From the NCBI GenBank assembly GCA_007132315.1, contig SLOW01000332.1, positions 1-14,091 of the forward strand: 14,091 nt of DNA. Reading direction: 5' to 3'. Both the position numbers and the translations under genes were made by a program. The notes beneath the pieces were generated by a model. That model was not told the origin of the DNA. It saw nothing but the letters and a program-made list of their open reading frames with translations, and searched no databases. Shown one piece after another: positions 13,366 to 14,091 of this stretch; position 1 is the stretch's first letter, and each line of letters begins with the position of its first letter. The DNA comes from Opitutales bacterium (GTDB lineage: Bacteria > Verrucomicrobiota > Verrucomicrobiia > Opitutales > T3Sed10-336).

Positions 13366-14091
13366 ATGACGCTGCGAAATCCCCAAGGCAAAGAAATCCG
13401 AAAGACCGATATTCCCGGAAAACCGAACGAGCGGACGGCGGGGAAGGATGGCGACGCGCCGGTGCGGGAGGCGATGGAAACGGCCGCCTTGCTGGAGCCG
13501 AAGTTTTCCGTGGCCGACCTGGTCCATCTCGGTACCGATCCCGAAGTCCTCGATCGCTGTTTCGCGATCGGCGTTTTCGTCGAATCGGGCAACGGCGAAG
13601 CCGAGTTCGCCCAAGCCGGCGCGCGAAAAAACCTCCGGGAGCGTCTGCCGTGGGTCCGGCAGCGGCACCTCCATTTGCAGATTGCCGACACGTTTTGCCG
13701 GATTGGTGGACGCCTGGTGGAGGCCGCCGCGCACTACGCTGCCGCTCACGCCTACCCCCAAGCCCGGCGGACATGGGGCGAGGCCGCAGCGGCGGCTTGC
13801 CGGGAGAAGCGCTACCGGGACGCGCTGCAATCGTTCCGGAAGGCGTTGGAAATCTGGCCGGCCGGGGTCGATGACGACGAACGGCAACGCGTCCTGCGGG
13901 AAGCCGCCCGTTGCGCGACCAATCACGGGGAATACGAGCACGCCGAGCGAGCCTGGAACGAGCTGCTCCGGGGCGCCCTGGAACGCGGCGACCCGAAAGC
14001 GGCGACCGAAGCCTGCCATCGCCTGGCCGATATCGCGCGTCGTCGCCGCGATCCCGCCGCCATTCGCGAATACCTGACGGAGGCGGCGAAC
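13366..14091 (+). CDS. Winged-helix/TPR protein, STAND-type C-terminal architecture, partial at the right edge
   Basis: The frame is open for 242 codons from ATG 13366 to the window end with no stop, so the C-terminus is missing. The first 30 residues are polar and low-complexity. Residues of about 35-115 read like the winged-helix segment that follows the NTPase in MalT/AAA-type STAND regulators: AALLEPKFSVADL, LDRCFAIGVFVES, then EFAQAGARKNLRERLP and RQRHLHLQIADTF. After that come helical pairs of TPR type, including AAHYAAAHAYPQARRTWGEAA, YRDALQSFRKALEIWP and YEHAERAWNELLRGALERGD. No Walker motif precedes it in frame, which is odd. Codon positions are rich in G/C at the third base as in the neighbours, and the antisense frames are Arg/Pro-rich shadows. 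Start: first ATG in the frame; upstream codons are Arg-rich and unlikely to be coding. Function unknown, probably a protein-interaction or signalling scaffold. Confidence 0.7.
   Translation, partial: MTLRNPQGKEIRKTDIPGKPNERTAGKDGDAPVREAMETAALLEPKFSVADLVHLGTDPEVLDRCFAIGVFVESGNGEAEFAQAGARKNLRERLPWVRQRHLHLQIADTFCRIGGRLVEAAAHYAAAHAYPQARRTWGEAAAAACREKRYRDALQSFRKALEIWPAGVDDDERQRVLREAARCATNHGEYEHAERAWNELLRGALERGDPKAATEACHRLADIARRRRDPAAIREYLTEAAN

Noticed and set aside
13210..14019. 269-codon minus-strand open frame at the right end
   Set aside because: The plus-strand frame from 13366 gives a TPR-like protein with normal codon use, while this antisense frame shows no recognisable domain.

Overview
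This is a GC-rich bacterial chromosome segment of mostly housekeeping genes. It holds twelve well-supported complete genes, one small hypothetical gene at the left, and one gene cut off by the right edge. Lysine is made through an LL-diaminopimelate aminotransferase (DapL) route, a BCCT osmolyte transporter is present, and hardly any gene has a Shine-Dalgarno sequence. I read this as a free-living, probably salt-exposed Gram-negative bacterium. Verrucomicrobiota (Opitutia-like) fits, but that placement is an inference from gene content. No tRNA, rRNA, CRISPR array, insertion sequence or phage gene was seen.

Layout: a small tail-anchored-looking membrane protein (74-352, minus) lies divergent from the operon lysA-panB-gpsA (581-3681, plus). 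A DkgB-like aldo/keto reductase (3698-4522, minus) converges on gpsA and diverges from a MarC-family membrane protein (4654-5277, plus). Next come two minus-strand pairs, listed in transcription order: dapL with an N-formylglutamate amidohydrolase-family gene (9562 down to 7599), then a terminator at 7550-7578, then a PEBP/YbhB-type gene with a BCCT transporter (7410 down to 5295). A second biosynthetic operon, panC-nadB-MBL-fold hydrolase (9736-13006, plus), diverges from dapL. After 359 bp with no convincing gene, an open frame begins at 13366 and runs off the window; it looks like a winged-helix plus TPR protein.

How the genes work together: dapL and lysA supply meso-diaminopimelate for the wall and lysine. 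panB and panC are two steps of pantothenate/CoA synthesis. nadB starts NAD synthesis from aspartate, and gpsA makes glycerol-3-phosphate for phospholipids. A lysine gene is paired with a pantothenate gene twice: lysA-panB in one operon, and dapL/panC back to back across one 173-bp promoter region. The BCCT carrier keeps the substrate-box and glycine-stretch residues of Na+/betaine symporters, which points to osmotic adaptation.

The least ordinary points are the winged-helix/TPR protein that seems to lack the ATPase module usually preceding such a region, the unexplained stretch before it, the near-absence of Shine-Dalgarno sites together with -10 boxes very close to start codons, and the translational coupling of dapL to an amidohydrolase. 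I found no clear new defence or mobile system.
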